From Leisingera aquimarina DSM 24565 (GTDB taxonomy: Bacteria; Pseudomonadota; Alphaproteobacteria; Rhodobacterales; Rhodobacteraceae), in contig NZ_KI421504.1 in the NCBI RefSeq assembly GCF_000473165.1, positions 1,516,100 to 1,580,099 of the forward strand: a DNA stretch of 64,000 bases. Direction: 5' to 3'. Below the pieces are notes generated by a model. That model was not told the DNA's origin. It searched no databases and worked only from the letters and a program-made list of their open reading frames with translations. How positions within the stretch are numbered: position 1 is the stretch's first letter; the number at the start of each line of letters is the position of its first letter. Shown one piece after another: positions 1 through 9,122 of the stretch. The position numbers and the translations under genes are program-made.

Positions 1-310
1 TGCCGAGCCCAACCAGTGCCAGTACTGCTGCGGCAAGCAGGTTGAAGGCCTGCTGGGCGTAAGACTGCGCGTCCTCGCCGGCCTCGTAGCGTTTGGAGAA
101 AGCCGGCACAAAGGCGGCGTTAAAGGCACCTTCGGCGAAGAAGCGGCGGAACATGTTAGGCAGGCGGAAGGCCACGATAAAGGCATCCAGCACCGGGCCG
201 GGGCCGATGAAGGCGGCGATCAGGATCTCGCGTGCAAAGCCCAGTACACGGCTTGCCAGCGTCCAGAACCCGACGGTCAGGAAGCCCGAAAGCAGTTTGA
301 TCGGTTTCAT
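1..310 (-). CDS. murJ: MurJ lipid II flippase, N-terminal part (cut by window edge)
   Basis: Reverse-strand translation from the ATG at 308-310 begins MKPIKLLSGFLTVGFWTLAS and continues RVLGFAREILIAAFIGPG, then FRLPNMFRRFFAEGAFNAAF and a GEDAQSYAQQAFNLLAAA stretch. This is the start of the MviN/MurJ family of MOP-superfamily integral membrane proteins, which flip lipid II across the inner membrane for peptidoglycan synthesis. About 103 residues are visible; the rest lies beyond base 1. The start codon overlaps the glnD stop in an ATGA, so the two are probably translated in tandem. The FRRFFAEGAFN segment is a hallmark of the family, so the call is secure despite truncation. Confidence 0.95.
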   Translation of the reverse strand, partial: MKPIKLLSGFLTVGFWTLASRVLGFAREILIAAFIGPGPVLDAFIVAFRLPNMFRRFFAEGAFNAAFVPAFSKRYEAGEDAQSYAQQAFNLLAAAVLALVGLG

Positions 311-3147
311 GTATCCGCCCGTTTTGCGCCAGCAGCAATTGCCTCGCGCAGTTTCTTTTCCAGCGTCCGCTGTTTGGACTCTGCATAGTATTTCAGGCCG
401 AACATGTCTTTGACATAAAAGGCATCGACCACCTGTTCGCCATAGGTCGCGATCACCGCGTTGGCGATATAGACATTGGCGGCTGCCAGTGCCCGGGCCA
501 GATCATAGAGCAGGCCGGGACGGTCGCGGGTGTCGACCTCGATGATGGTGTAGATTTCCGAGCCGTCGTTATCGAAGGTGATATGGGTCGGCACCTTGAA
601 GGCGCGCTCGCGTTTCTTGATCTTGTCGCGGGATTTCAGCGCGTCGCGGGTGATCACTTCGCCTTTGAGGGTCTTTTCGATCATCTGCTTGAGCCGGTGC
701 AGGCGGATCGGATCGAAAGGATGGCCTTCGCTGTCCTGGATCCAGAAGGCGTCGGTCACGTAACCGTCCTTGGTGGTGTAGGAGCGCGCGTCCACCACAT
801 TGGCGCCGACCAGCGCCAGAGCGCCGGCGATGCGGGCAAAGATGCCGGGGTGGTCTTCCATCACGAAACAGGCGCGGGTCGCGTCGCGGTCCACGTCCGG
901 ATAAAGCCGGATCATCACCTCGCCCGCGTCGCCTTTGGCGGTGTAGTCGCGCAGCATCTCGGCGAAATCCACATGCGCGGTGACGTGCAACCCGTGCCAG
1001 TACGGCGGATAATGCCGGGCGGTTTCGGTTTTGAGTTCGGCTTTGGACCAATCCGGCAGCGCTTCGCGCAGGGCCTTTTTGGCCGAGGCGCCGCGGTGCT
1101 CGCGGTTCAGCGCCTCCATGCCGCCTTCCAATGCGGCGCGGGTCTGGCCGTAGAGCGCGCGCAGCAGGGCGGCTTTCCAATTGTTCCAGGTGTTCGGGCC
1201 GACGCCGCGGATGTCACAGACGGTCAGCAGCAGCAGCAGATCCAGCCGTTTGACCGTTTGCACCGCCTTGGCGAAATCGCGCACCGTGCGCGGGTCGGCA
1301 ATGTCGCGTTTCTGCGCCATGTCCGACATCAGCAGGTGATAGCGCACCAGCCATTCCACGGTCTCGCATTCGGAGGGTTTCAATCCCAGCCGCGGCGCCA
1401 CCTTGCGGGCGATCTGCGCACCCAGGATCGAATGGTCCTGCACCCGGCCCTTGCCGATGTCATGCAGCAGCATCGCCACCATTAGCACCTTGCGGTTCAG
1501 CCCCTTGCGCAGGATCGACGAGGACAACGGCAACTCGTCCTCCAGCTCGCCGCGTTCAATCGCAGCAAAGTTGGCGATCACTTGGATGGTGTGTTCGTCC
1601 ACCGTGTAGGAGTGATACATGTTGAACTGCATCATCGCCACGATGGGTTCGAATTCGGGCAGGAAGGCGGACAGCACGCCAAGTTCGTTCATCCGCCGCA
1701 GCGCCCGTTCGGAATTGCCGTGTTTCAGCAAGAGGTCCAGAAAGATGCGCCGGGCTTCCTTGTCGTTGCGCATGCCGTCATCTATCAGACGCAGATTGGC
1801 GGTGACCAGCCGCATGGCATCCGGATGGATCAGCATGCCGGTGCGCAGGGCTTCCTCGAAAATCCGCAGCAGGTTCACCCGGTCGGCCAGAAAGGCTTCG
1901 GGATCCAGCATGTCCAGCCGGTTATGCACCACCTTGTAGCCGGGTTTAATCCGCGGGCGCCGACGGAAGATGCGCTCCAGCAGCGGCGCGCCTTTTTGCT
2001 GGCTGGCCTCCAGTTTGGTCAAGAAGATCCGGGTCAGGTCGCCGACCCGCGTTGCATGGCGGAAATACTCCTGCATGAAGATTTCCACCCCGCGGCGGCC
2101 GGCCTTGTCCTGGTATCCCATGCGGCTGGCCACTTCGACCTGCAGGTCGAAAGTCAGCTGCTCGGTGGCACGGCCGGTGGCCAGATGCAGATGCGAGCGC
2201 ACTGCCCAGAGGAAAGTTGCGGCTTTGGCGAACCGCTCCATCTCCGCGGGGCGGAACAGGCCCAGCGGCACCAGATCTTCAACGTCCTGCACCTGGTAAA
2301 GATACTTGGCGATCCAGAAAAGAGATTGCAGGTCGCGCAAGCCCCCTTTGCCCTCTTTCACGTTGGGCTCGACCATATAGCGCTGGCCCTGCTTCAGGTG
2401 GCGGGCGTCGCGCTCGGCCAGTTTTGCCTCGATGAAGTCAGGCGCGTCCTGCGAGAACAGCTCTGCCTTCAGCCGCTTTTCCAGTTCCTTTGCCAGCGGC
2501 GCGTGGCCCGCCAGGAACCGGTGCTCCAGCATTGCGGTGCGGATGGTGTAATCTTCGCCGCCCAGCCGGATGCAATCTTTGATGGTGCGGCTGGAATGGC
2601 CGACCTTCAACCGCAGATCCCACAGGATATAGAGCATGGATTCAATCACGCTCTCCGCCCAGGCAGTGATCTTGTAGGGTGTCAGAAACAGCAGGTCGAC
2701 GTCTGACGCGGGGGCCATTTCACCCCGGCCATAGCCTCCGACCGCGATCACCGCGATACGCTCGCCCCGGGTCGGGTTGGCCAAAGGATGCAGCAATTCG
2801 CCCGCCACATAAAGCGCCGTGGTCACCAGGCCGTCGGTTAGAAATGTGTAGGAGCGTGTCAAATTCCGCGCGGCAAAGGGGGCCGCGGCAAAGGCCGCGG
2901 CAATCGCCGCGCGCCCAGCCTTGTTTGCCGCCTTCAGGATCTTGACGGTTTCCCCGCGCAGGGCCGCGGGGGCGTTGTCTTCCGCCAGGGCCTTGATCTG
3001 GGCCCGGACCGCGGCGGCATCAAAGATGTCCGCAGGATCACAGATCAGCGGTCCCAGCGGTTCGGGAAAGCCGTTGGCCGCGTGTTGCGCGGCGCTGGCA
3101 GCGGGTTCAGAATCCGGCGCCGGTGAAGCTGCTTGGGGCAGGGTCAA
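307..3147 (-). CDS. glnD: GlnD, bifunctional PII uridylyltransferase/uridylyl-removing enzyme
   Basis: GlnD senses glutamine and uridylylates or deuridylylates PII proteins (GlnB/GlnK), setting nitrogen assimilation. The 946-residue product has the full architecture. A nucleotidyltransferase motif GGYGRGE lies at about residues 137-143 with DVDL at 149-152. An HD domain (LLHDIGKG) lies near residue 560. Two C-terminal ACT domains start near 760 (EDHPGIFARIAGAL) and 867 (TRDRPGLLYDLARAL). The start used is a TTG with AGAAGG about nine bases upstream. It lies inside the 3' end of the upstream lipoprotein gene (41-base overlap), so the true start could differ. The stop overlaps the murJ start. 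Family identity is certain; only the N-terminus is in doubt. Confidence 0.97.
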   Translation of the reverse strand: MTLPQAASPAPDSEPAASAAQHAANGFPEPLGPLICDPADIFDAAAVRAQIKALAEDNAPAALRGETVKILKAANKAGRAAIAAAFAAAPFAARNLTRSYTFLTDGLVTTALYVAGELLHPLANPTRGERIAVIAVGGYGRGEMAPASDVDLLFLTPYKITAWAESVIESMLYILWDLRLKVGHSSRTIKDCIRLGGEDYTIRTAMLEHRFLAGHAPLAKELEKRLKAELFSQDAPDFIEAKLAERDARHLKQGQRYMVEPNVKEGKGGLRDLQSLFWIAKYLYQVQDVEDLVPLGLFRPAEMERFAKAATFLWAVRSHLHLATGRATEQLTFDLQVEVASRMGYQDKAGRRGVEIFMQEYFRHATRVGDLTRIFLTKLEASQQKGAPLLERIFRRRPRIKPGYKVVHNRLDMLDPEAFLADRVNLLRIFEEALRTGMLIHPDAMRLVTANLRLIDDGMRNDKEARRIFLDLLLKHGNSERALRRMNELGVLSAFLPEFEPIVAMMQFNMYHSYTVDEHTIQVIANFAAIERGELEDELPLSSSILRKGLNRKVLMVAMLLHDIGKGRVQDHSILGAQIARKVAPRLGLKPSECETVEWLVRYHLLMSDMAQKRDIADPRTVRDFAKAVQTVKRLDLLLLLTVCDIRGVGPNTWNNWKAALLRALYGQTRAALEGGMEALNREHRGASAKKALREALPDWSKAELKTETARHYPPYWHGLHVTAHVDFAEMLRDYTAKGDAGEVMIRLYPDVDRDATRACFVMEDHPGIFARIAGALALVGANVVDARSYTTKDGYVTDAFWIQDSEGHPFDPIRLHRLKQMIEKTLKGEVITRDALKSRDKIKKRERAFKVPTHITFDNDGSEIYTIIEVDTRDRPGLLYDLARALAAANVYIANAVIATYGEQVVDAFYVKDMFGLKYYAESKQRTLEKKLREAIAAGAKRADT

Positions 3148-4273
3148 TGATCACGACCTTCTGTTCTTGGATGGTGGCAACCGCCAGGCCGCGCTCGTTG
3201 GTGCCATCAGACAGCAGGCGGAAGATGCCGCCCGCACCCTGAAAACCAGCGCCTTGGGTCAGCGCCGCGCCAGTCAGGGCGTCCGATTTGCCAGCAGCCA
3301 CGAGCGCACCGATTGCGGCAATCCCGTCATAGGCCAAGCTGCCGATCGAATGCGGCGATCCGCCATAGCTCGCCTGGTAGCGGGCGCTGAACTGCTGCAC
3401 CTTGCCCTGGTCGGGCATCGCAAACCAGCCGCCCTGTACGCCGGGCAGGGCCAGGGTCTGGGCCGGAATATCCCAGCGGGTCAGGCCGATGTACTGCTTT
3501 TCTGCCGGATCCACACCGGCTTCGGGCAGCAGCTGAGCCAGCAGCGGCAAGGCGCCGGCGGTGGTCGAGGTCAGGAACACCGCATCCGCCTGGCGCGATT
3601 CATTGCGGATTGCGGGAATGGCGTTGATCACGCCCTGCTGCGACAGCTCATAGCCGACGCTGCCTGCGATATTGGCACCGGTCTGGCTGGCCGCGCGCTG
3701 AATGGCAGTGCGCCCGGCAACTCCGGCAGCATCGTTGCCGCCGACAATCAGAATGTTCCGTTTGCCATTGCGGGCTGCAAAACTGGTCAGCCTGCGCGCA
3801 GTATTGTCAAAGGTCGGACCCAGGATAAAGACGTTGCCGCCGGCAATCGCTGTGTTGTTGGAGAAGGCCAGCACGTTCACGCCGCGTTGGCGCGCTGCGA
3901 TGCCTGCGGCATTGGCGGCTTCGGCATAGACCGGGCCCAGGATGACGCGGGCGCCGTCTTTCAGAGCTTGCTGCGCCGCACCGGAAGCCACATCGGGGCT
4001 GCCTGCTGTGTCGTAGACCCGCAGATCGATTTGCACGCCTTGCAGGTCGGCAATCGCCATGCGGGCGGCGTTCTCCAGGCTTTGCGCCAGCACGCTGTCG
4101 CCCTGCTGCGCCGAGCCGCGCGGCACCAGCAGCGCCACCGGCACAGGTTTGGACGTGTTGATTGTCGGGCCGGTGCCAAGAGAAACCGGGTCACAGGCGG
4201 TCAGGGCAATGGCGGAAAGTGCCGCGGCGGCTGTCAGTGCCGCCTTGCGGGCGCGTTTGAAAACAGCAAACAT
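3107..4273 (-). CDS. LppC/LpoA-type lipoprotein, putative penicillin-binding protein activator
   Basis: The 388-residue protein starts at the ATG at 4273 with a short basic region and a hydrophobic segment ending in a lipobox, LTAC with Cys27, so it is predicted to be a lipoprotein. The rest resembles the periplasmic-binding-protein fold of the LppC/YraM family: PVPVALLVPRGSAQQGDSVL, then ALKDGARVILGPVYAEAANA and AFSNNTAIAGGNVFILGP. In gammaproteobacteria the relative LpoA activates PBP1a. In alphaproteobacteria the role is inferred only. It is divergent from rsmI-yraN, the same neighbourhood as the yraL-lppC-yraN group of E. coli. An in-frame extension to 4345 is possible but would put 24 residues before the signal peptide. 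Confidence 0.9.
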   Translation of the reverse strand: MFAVFKRARKAALTAAAALSAIALTACDPVSLGTGPTINTSKPVPVALLVPRGSAQQGDSVLAQSLENAARMAIADLQGVQIDLRVYDTAGSPDVASGAAQQALKDGARVILGPVYAEAANAAGIAARQRGVNVLAFSNNTAIAGGNVFILGPTFDNTARRLTSFAARNGKRNILIVGGNDAAGVAGRTAIQRAASQTGANIAGSVGYELSQQGVINAIPAIRNESRQADAVFLTSTTAGALPLLAQLLPEAGVDPAEKQYIGLTRWDIPAQTLALPGVQGGWFAMPDQGKVQQFSARYQASYGGSPHSIGSLAYDGIAAIGALVAAGKSDALTGAALTQGAGFQGAGGIFRLLSDGTNERGLAVATIQEQKVVIIDPAPSSFTGAGF

Positions 4274-4361
4274 AATGGACTTGAAACTCCGTTCTCCCGG
4301 CGCCGCTGCGCCGTGTGGGTTTAAGGGCGGATCATAAACGACCAAAAAGGCGGGTCCAGCG

Positions 4362-5219
4362 TTGAATCACCAGAATGTCATATTGGCCCCAGGGCTTTAC
4401 TTTGTTGCCACGCCCATTGGGACGGCCCGCGACATTACCCTGCGTGCGCTGGATGTGCTGGCCTCGGCGGATGTGCTTGCCGCTGAGGATACACGCTCGC
4501 TGCGCAAGCTGATGGAGATTCACGGCGTGCCTTTGGGCGGGCGGCGGATCATCGCTTATCATGATCACAGCGGAGCCGGTGCGCGTGCCAAACTGCTTGA
4601 GGCGGTGGCAGAGGGGAAATCGGTTGCCTATGCCTCCGAGGCCGGGATGCCGCTGATTGCTGACCCCGGTTTCGACCTCAGCCGGGCGGCGGCAGAGGCA
4701 GGTCATACGGTCACTTGCGCGCCTGGCGCCTCGGCGGCGGCCACGGCGCTGACGCTGGCTGGACTGCCCACGGATGCGTTCTTCTTTGCCGGTTTTTTGC
4801 CCAATGCCTCCGGCGCCCGGCGCAAGCGGCTGGAGGAGTTGCGCGAAATCCCCGGCACGCTGATTTTCTATGAATCGCCGAAACGCGTTGCAGCCTCCGT
4901 TGCCGATATGGCCGCGGTGCTGGGCAACCGTCCCGCTGCAATGTGCCGGGAGCTGACCAAAAAATTCGAAGAAGTCCGCCGCGCGCCGCTGGCTGATCTG
5001 GCTGCGGCGCTGGAGGAACACCCGGTCAAGGGAGAGATTGTGCTGCTGGTGGACCGGGCGCAGGAGACTGAAGTCAGTGAAGGGGATCTGGAAAGCGACC
5101 TGCAGGCAGCGCTAAAGGATAATTCGGTCAAGGATGCCGCCGGGATCGTGGCTGAGATGCACGGGCTGCCGCGCCGCAAGATCTATCAGCTGGCGCTGCA
5201 GATGGCCAAGGGCAGCTGA
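4362..5219 (+). CDS. rsmI: RsmI, 16S rRNA (cytidine-1402-2'-O)-methyltransferase
   Basis: A SAM-dependent tetrapyrrole-methylase-fold enzyme that 2'-O-methylates C1402 in the decoding centre of 16S rRNA. The 285-residue protein opens with the family signature PGLYFVATPIGTARDITLRA, followed by LAAEDTRSLRKLM and the glycine-rich segment SEAGMPLIADPGFDLSRAA, then LPTDAFFFAGFLP and LIFYESPKR. The annotated start is a TTG (4362). It is followed three bases after its stop by yraN and is divergent from the LppC-type lipoprotein, a conserved cluster. Nothing appears truncated. Confidence 0.95.
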   Translation: MNHQNVILAPGLYFVATPIGTARDITLRALDVLASADVLAAEDTRSLRKLMEIHGVPLGGRRIIAYHDHSGAGARAKLLEAVAEGKSVAYASEAGMPLIADPGFDLSRAAAEAGHTVTCAPGASAAATALTLAGLPTDAFFFAGFLPNASGARRKRLEELREIPGTLIFYESPKRVAASVADMAAVLGNRPAAMCRELTKKFEEVRRAPLADLAAALEEHPVKGEIVLLVDRAQETEVSEGDLESDLQAALKDNSVKDAAGIVAEMHGLPRRKIYQLALQMAKGS

Positions 5220-5222
5220 GCC

Positions 5223-5597
5223 TTGACCCGCGCCCGCCAGCATCGCGGTTCCCGCGCCCATCTTGCCGGGGAGGCGGCAGAGGAGATTGTTGCACGCCAT
5301 TATGAAAACCACGGCTACACTGTGGCCGCGCGCCGCTGGCGCGGGCTGGGCGGCGAGATCGACCTGATTCTGCGCGGTCCGGAAGAGCTGGTGTTTGTCG
5401 AAGTGAAGCAGAGTTCCAGCAGCAATGCCGCTGCCTTGCGGATTACACCCCGGCAGGTGGAGCGCATCTATGCCAGCGCCGGGCAATTCCTGGAGACCGA
5501 ACCGCAGGGCCAGCTGACGCCGGTGCGCTTTGATGCGGCTTTGGTGGACGGTACTGGCGCGGTGGAGGTCATCGAAAACGCCTTTGGTTTGGATTGA
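5223..5597 (+). CDS. yraN: YraN/UPF0102 family endonuclease-like protein
   Basis: A 124-residue UPF0102 protein with the Holliday-junction-resolvase-like (restriction-endonuclease) core: HLAGEAAEEIVARHYENHGY at the start, GGEIDLILRG, then FVEVKQSSSS. The D and E-x-K residues of the nuclease fold are present. Biochemical function in the family is poorly established. The start is a TTG three bases after the rsmI stop, so it is translationally linked to rsmI. A pairing of rsmI and yraN is common in proteobacteria. Length is typical. Confidence 0.9.
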   Translation: MTRARQHRGSRAHLAGEAAEEIVARHYENHGYTVAARRWRGLGGEIDLILRGPEELVFVEVKQSSSSNAAALRITPRQVERIYASAGQFLETEPQGQLTPVRFDAALVDGTGAVEVIENAFGLD

Positions 5598-5668
5598 ACT
5601 GCGCCTGACCCATTGAACCCCAGGCAGCGCTGGGCCATGTATTTGGCCAGTTTACAAGGGATACTGCC

Positions 5669-6604
5669 ATGAAAATCGCCTTTCAGATGGATCCGGTCAT
5701 GGGCGTGGACATCAACGCGGACAGCAGCTTCCGCCTGGCCGAGGAAGCCCAGGCGCGGGGGCATGAGCTGTTCTACTACGCCCCCGACCAGCTGGCCTAT
5801 CAGGAGGGCCGCATCACTGCCCGCGGTCACGACATGACCGTGCAGCGGGTGGCGGATGCTCCGGCGGTTCTCGGACCGGAACGCGAGGCGGATCTGGCTG
5901 ATTTCGACGTGGTCTGGCTGCGCCAGGACCCGCCGTTTGACATGCACTACATCACCTCGACCCATCTGCTGGACATGCTTAAGGGCCAGGCGCTGGTGGT
6001 GAATGATCCGTTCTGGGTGCGCAATTACCCGGAAAAGCTGCTGGTTCTGACCTTCCCGGATCTGACCCCGCCCACAACCATCGCCCGCGACCTGCAGACC
6101 ATCAAGGCGTTCAAGGCAAAGCATGGCGATGTGATTCTGAAGCCGCTCTATGGCAACGGCGGCGCCGGCGTGTTCCGGCTGGATGCCAACGACCGCAACC
6201 TCACCTCGCTGCATGAGCTGTTCACCGGCTTCAGCCGCGAGCCGCTGATTGTGCAGAAGTTTCTGCCGGACGTCAGCAACGGTGACAAACGGGTGATCCT
6301 GGTCGACGGCGAGCCGGTCGGCGCCATCAACCGGGTGCCTGCTGCGGGTGAAACCCGTTCCAACATGCATGTGGGCGGCCGCCCTGAGAAAATCGGGTTG
6401 AGCGAGCGCGACCTGGAAATCTGTGCCGCCATCGGCCCGCTTTTGCGCGAAAAGGGCCAGATCTTTGTAGGCATCGACGTGATCGGCGACTACCTGACCG
6501 AGATCAACGTGACCTCGCCGACCGGCATTCAGGAGCTGGAGCGGTTTGACGGGGTGAATGTAGCCGAAAAAGTCTGGCAGGCGATCGAAGCCAAGGTCAG
6601 TTGA
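5669..6604 (+). CDS. gshB: Glutathione synthetase
   Basis: ATP-grasp ligase that joins gamma-glutamylcysteine and glycine to make glutathione, in the cytoplasm. The 311-residue protein carries the N-terminal GSH-synthetase domain (MKIAFQMDPVMGVDINADSS; DVVWLRQDPPFDMHYI), the ATP-binding segment DVILKPLYGNGGAGVFRL, and the metal-binding end YLTEINVTSPTGIQELERFD. Length and motifs are those of the bacterial GshB family. The ATG at 5669 follows a 71-base gap after yraN. Its TGA overlaps the ATG of the next gene (TGATG at 6602-6606), so the hydrolase downstream is likely co-translated. Confidence 0.97.
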   Translation: MKIAFQMDPVMGVDINADSSFRLAEEAQARGHELFYYAPDQLAYQEGRITARGHDMTVQRVADAPAVLGPEREADLADFDVVWLRQDPPFDMHYITSTHLLDMLKGQALVVNDPFWVRNYPEKLLVLTFPDLTPPTTIARDLQTIKAFKAKHGDVILKPLYGNGGAGVFRLDANDRNLTSLHELFTGFSREPLIVQKFLPDVSNGDKRVILVDGEPVGAINRVPAAGETRSNMHVGGRPEKIGLSERDLEICAAIGPLLREKGQIFVGIDVIGDYLTEINVTSPTGIQELERFDGVNVAEKVWQAIEAKVS

Positions 6605-7512
6605 TGAGCTGGCAGCGCCGGGCCATTAACGCATGGATGCGCTATGGTATGAAACCGGCGCTGCAGCGCACCAGCAGCCCCGATTTGGCGCGGCGGGTGT
6701 TTGAGCTGATGGCGCCGCGGCTTTACCCTGCAGTGCCCTTCACCCGGCTGCTGCCGCGGCCCGCACCGGTGCCGCTGAACCTGATTTCAGTGGGCCGGAC
6801 GCACCGCAGGCAGATCATTCTGTTCCTGCATGGCGGCGCCTATCTGGCAGGCAGCGCCCGTGCCTATCAGGGGATGCTGTCCCGTCTGTCTCTGGCTGCC
6901 GGGATGGAAATTGCGGTGCCAGATTACCGGCTGCTGCAGGATGCGCCTTTCCCGGCTGCGTTCGAAGATACCCTGGCAGCCTGGCAGCATCTGCGCCGGT
7001 CGGGGTTTGCCGCTGCCGATATCCTGCTTGCCGGCGACAGTGCCGGCGGCGGGCTGGCGCTGGCCTTGCTCGCCGCTCTTCTGGGGGAAGGGGAACGCCC
7101 GGCCGGCCTTGTGGCCTTTTCCCCCTGGTGCGATCTGACGCTGAGCGGGGTGAGCATTCAGGCCAACCGCTCCAAGGATGTGATCATCCCGGCAGGGCGG
7201 ATGAAAGAAGCCGTTGATCAGTATTTGGCAGGTGCGGATCCTTCGGATGCTCGCGCCTCTCCGTTGTTCGCTGACTTCCCTAACCCGCCGCCGGTGCTGG
7301 TACAGGCCGGAGACACCGAGGTATTGCTGTCAGATGCGCAGCGTATGGTGCAGCGCCTGGAGCAGGCAGGTGGCGCAGTGCGGCTCAGCCTTTGGCGCGA
7401 TGTGCCGCACGTCTGGCAATTTATGGCAGGCCATCTGCCCGAAGGGCAGGCTGCATTGGACGAAGCTGCTGCCTTTGCGGTTTCCGCCTTCGACGGCGGC
7501 TCAGCGGGTTGA
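6604..7512 (+). CDS. Alpha/beta hydrolase, HSL (hormone-sensitive-lipase) family
   Basis: A 302-residue carboxylesterase-like protein. Visible motifs are the oxyanion-hole HGGAYLAG near residue 77, the nucleophile elbow GDSAGGGLAL near residue 145, an acid region VLVQAGDTEVLLSDA and a catalytic His in VPHVWQFMAGH. Together these define the bacterial HSL (family IV) esterases; the physiological substrate cannot be told. The ATG at 6604 overlaps the gshB stop; an upstream TTG at 6601 is less likely. It converges with the ComM-type gene and the two coding regions overlap by 12 bases. No signal peptide is seen. Confidence 0.88.
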   Translation: MSWQRRAINAWMRYGMKPALQRTSSPDLARRVFELMAPRLYPAVPFTRLLPRPAPVPLNLISVGRTHRRQIILFLHGGAYLAGSARAYQGMLSRLSLAAGMEIAVPDYRLLQDAPFPAAFEDTLAAWQHLRRSGFAAADILLAGDSAGGGLALALLAALLGEGERPAGLVAFSPWCDLTLSGVSIQANRSKDVIIPAGRMKEAVDQYLAGADPSDARASPLFADFPNPPPVLVQAGDTEVLLSDAQRMVQRLEQAGGAVRLSLWRDVPHVWQFMAGHLPEGQAALDEAAAFAVSAFDGGSAG

Positions 7513-9009
7513 GGGCAGCCTGAAGCTCAGCGCCTCGGCGAAATGCTGGCGTTGCACCCGGTCTTCGCAGGCCAGATCGGCAATGGTGCGTGCAACGCGC
7601 AGAACCCGGTGGTAGCCGCGGGCGCTGAGGCCAAACCGTTCGGCGGCACGCAGCAAAAGATCACGGCTTTCGGCATCCGGCATTGCCATGTCTTCCAGCA
7701 CAGCGCCTTCGGCATCTGCGTTTTGGCGCAGGCCGGGATGGTTCCGGAACCGTTCTGTCTGTGTTTCCCGGGCAACTGCGATTCGTTGCGCCACCTGTGC
7801 CGAGCCTTCGGCACAGGGTGGCAATTCCAGGTCGGACACATTCACCGGCGGTACGTCCAGATGCAAATCGAACCGGTCCAGCAGCGGGCCGGAAATACGC
7901 CCCAGATAATCCGCACCGCACATTGGTGCCCGCGAACAGGCCTGGTTGGCATCAGCCAGATATCCGCATTTGCAGGGATTGGCAGCGGCGATCAGCATAA
8001 AACGGCTGGGGTATTTCACATGGGCATTCGCACGTGCCACCATCACCTCTCCGGATTCAAGCGGCTGGCGCAGGGTTTCCAGAACCGGGCGGCCGAATTC
8101 CGGCAGCTCATCAAGAAACAGCACGCCATTGTGGGCCAGGCTGATCTCCCCCGGCTGCGCCCGCCGCCCGCCGCCGGCAATCGCCGCCATGGAGGCAGTG
8201 TGATGCGGTTCGCGGAAAGGGCGGGCCCGGCTGATCCCGCCCGCATCGATCAGCCCGCATAAGGAGTGGATCATTGACGTTTCCAATGCCTCGGCAGGCG
8301 ACAGCGGCGGCAGGATCGATGGCAGCCGCGCCGCCAGCATCGATTTGCCGGATCCGGGCGGGCCGATCATCAGCATGTGGTGGCGCCCGGCGGCGGCGAT
8401 CTCCAGCGCTCTCTTGGCTTGCTCCTGGCCTTTGACGTCGCGCAGGTCCTTGCCGCCAAGCCCGCTGAGGGCTTCACCCGGCGCGGACGGTTCAATGCGC
8501 CGCTGGCCGGTGAAATGCTGGACCACACCGGTCAGCGTGGCCGCACCGATAACCTGTGCTGCATCGACCCAAGCGGCCTCAGATCCGGAGGGTTCCGGGC
8601 AGAGCAGCATGCGCCCTTCCTCTGCCGCGGTAACGGCTGCGGGCAGGGCGCCCGCGACAGGCATCAGCTGGCCGTCCAGCGACAGTTCACCCAGGGCTAT
8701 GGTTTCTTCGGCCTTTTCCGCTGGGATAATGCCGATCGCTGCCAGCAAGGCCAGCGCAATCGGCAGGTCGAAATGGCTGCCTTCCTTGGGCAGATCCGCG
8801 GGTGACAGGTTGATGGTGATCCGGCGCGAGGGCAGGGCGATCGACATCGCCGCAAAGGCCGCCCGCACCCGTTCGCGGGCTTCGGAGACGGCTTTGTCCG
8901 GCAATCCGACCACCGAGAACGCCGGCAGGCCGGGGGCGACGGCGCATTGCACCTCGACCAGCCGGGCCTCAACCCCTTGAAAGGCAACTGTGTACGACCG
9001 TGCCGTCAT
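7501..9009 (-). CDS. comM: YifB/ComM family Mg-chelatase-like AAA+ ATPase
   Basis: A 502-residue protein with an N-terminal Lon-protease-like S5 fold (AVAPGLPAFSVVGLPDKAVS; RITINLSPADLPKEGSHFDL), a central AAA+ module with Walker A GPPGSGKSMLAARLP and Walker B VLFLDELPEF, and the ComM C-terminal domain. A CxC...C group occurs in NPCKCGYLADANQACSRAP. In naturally competent bacteria ComM is a helicase that promotes branch migration during transformation; elsewhere the role is inferred. Length is normal for the family. It converges on the upstream hydrolase gene with a 12-base overlap. Confidence 0.93.
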   Translation of the reverse strand: MTARSYTVAFQGVEARLVEVQCAVAPGLPAFSVVGLPDKAVSEARERVRAAFAAMSIALPSRRITINLSPADLPKEGSHFDLPIALALLAAIGIIPAEKAEETIALGELSLDGQLMPVAGALPAAVTAAEEGRMLLCPEPSGSEAAWVDAAQVIGAATLTGVVQHFTGQRRIEPSAPGEALSGLGGKDLRDVKGQEQAKRALEIAAAGRHHMLMIGPPGSGKSMLAARLPSILPPLSPAEALETSMIHSLCGLIDAGGISRARPFREPHHTASMAAIAGGGRRAQPGEISLAHNGVLFLDELPEFGRPVLETLRQPLESGEVMVARANAHVKYPSRFMLIAAANPCKCGYLADANQACSRAPMCGADYLGRISGPLLDRFDLHLDVPPVNVSDLELPPCAEGSAQVAQRIAVARETQTERFRNHPGLRQNADAEGAVLEDMAMPDAESRDLLLRAAERFGLSARGYHRVLRVARTIADLACEDRVQRQHFAEALSFRLPSTR

Positions 9010-9122
9010 TTCTCCCCGCCCCTTCTGGTTCAGGGGAAATGCTTGGTGATCGTGGTTTCCGAAGTATTAACGCCAGCGGTGCCGCCCGGTGAATTCACGC
9101 AGAATTCGCGCTTGCCGCCGGT

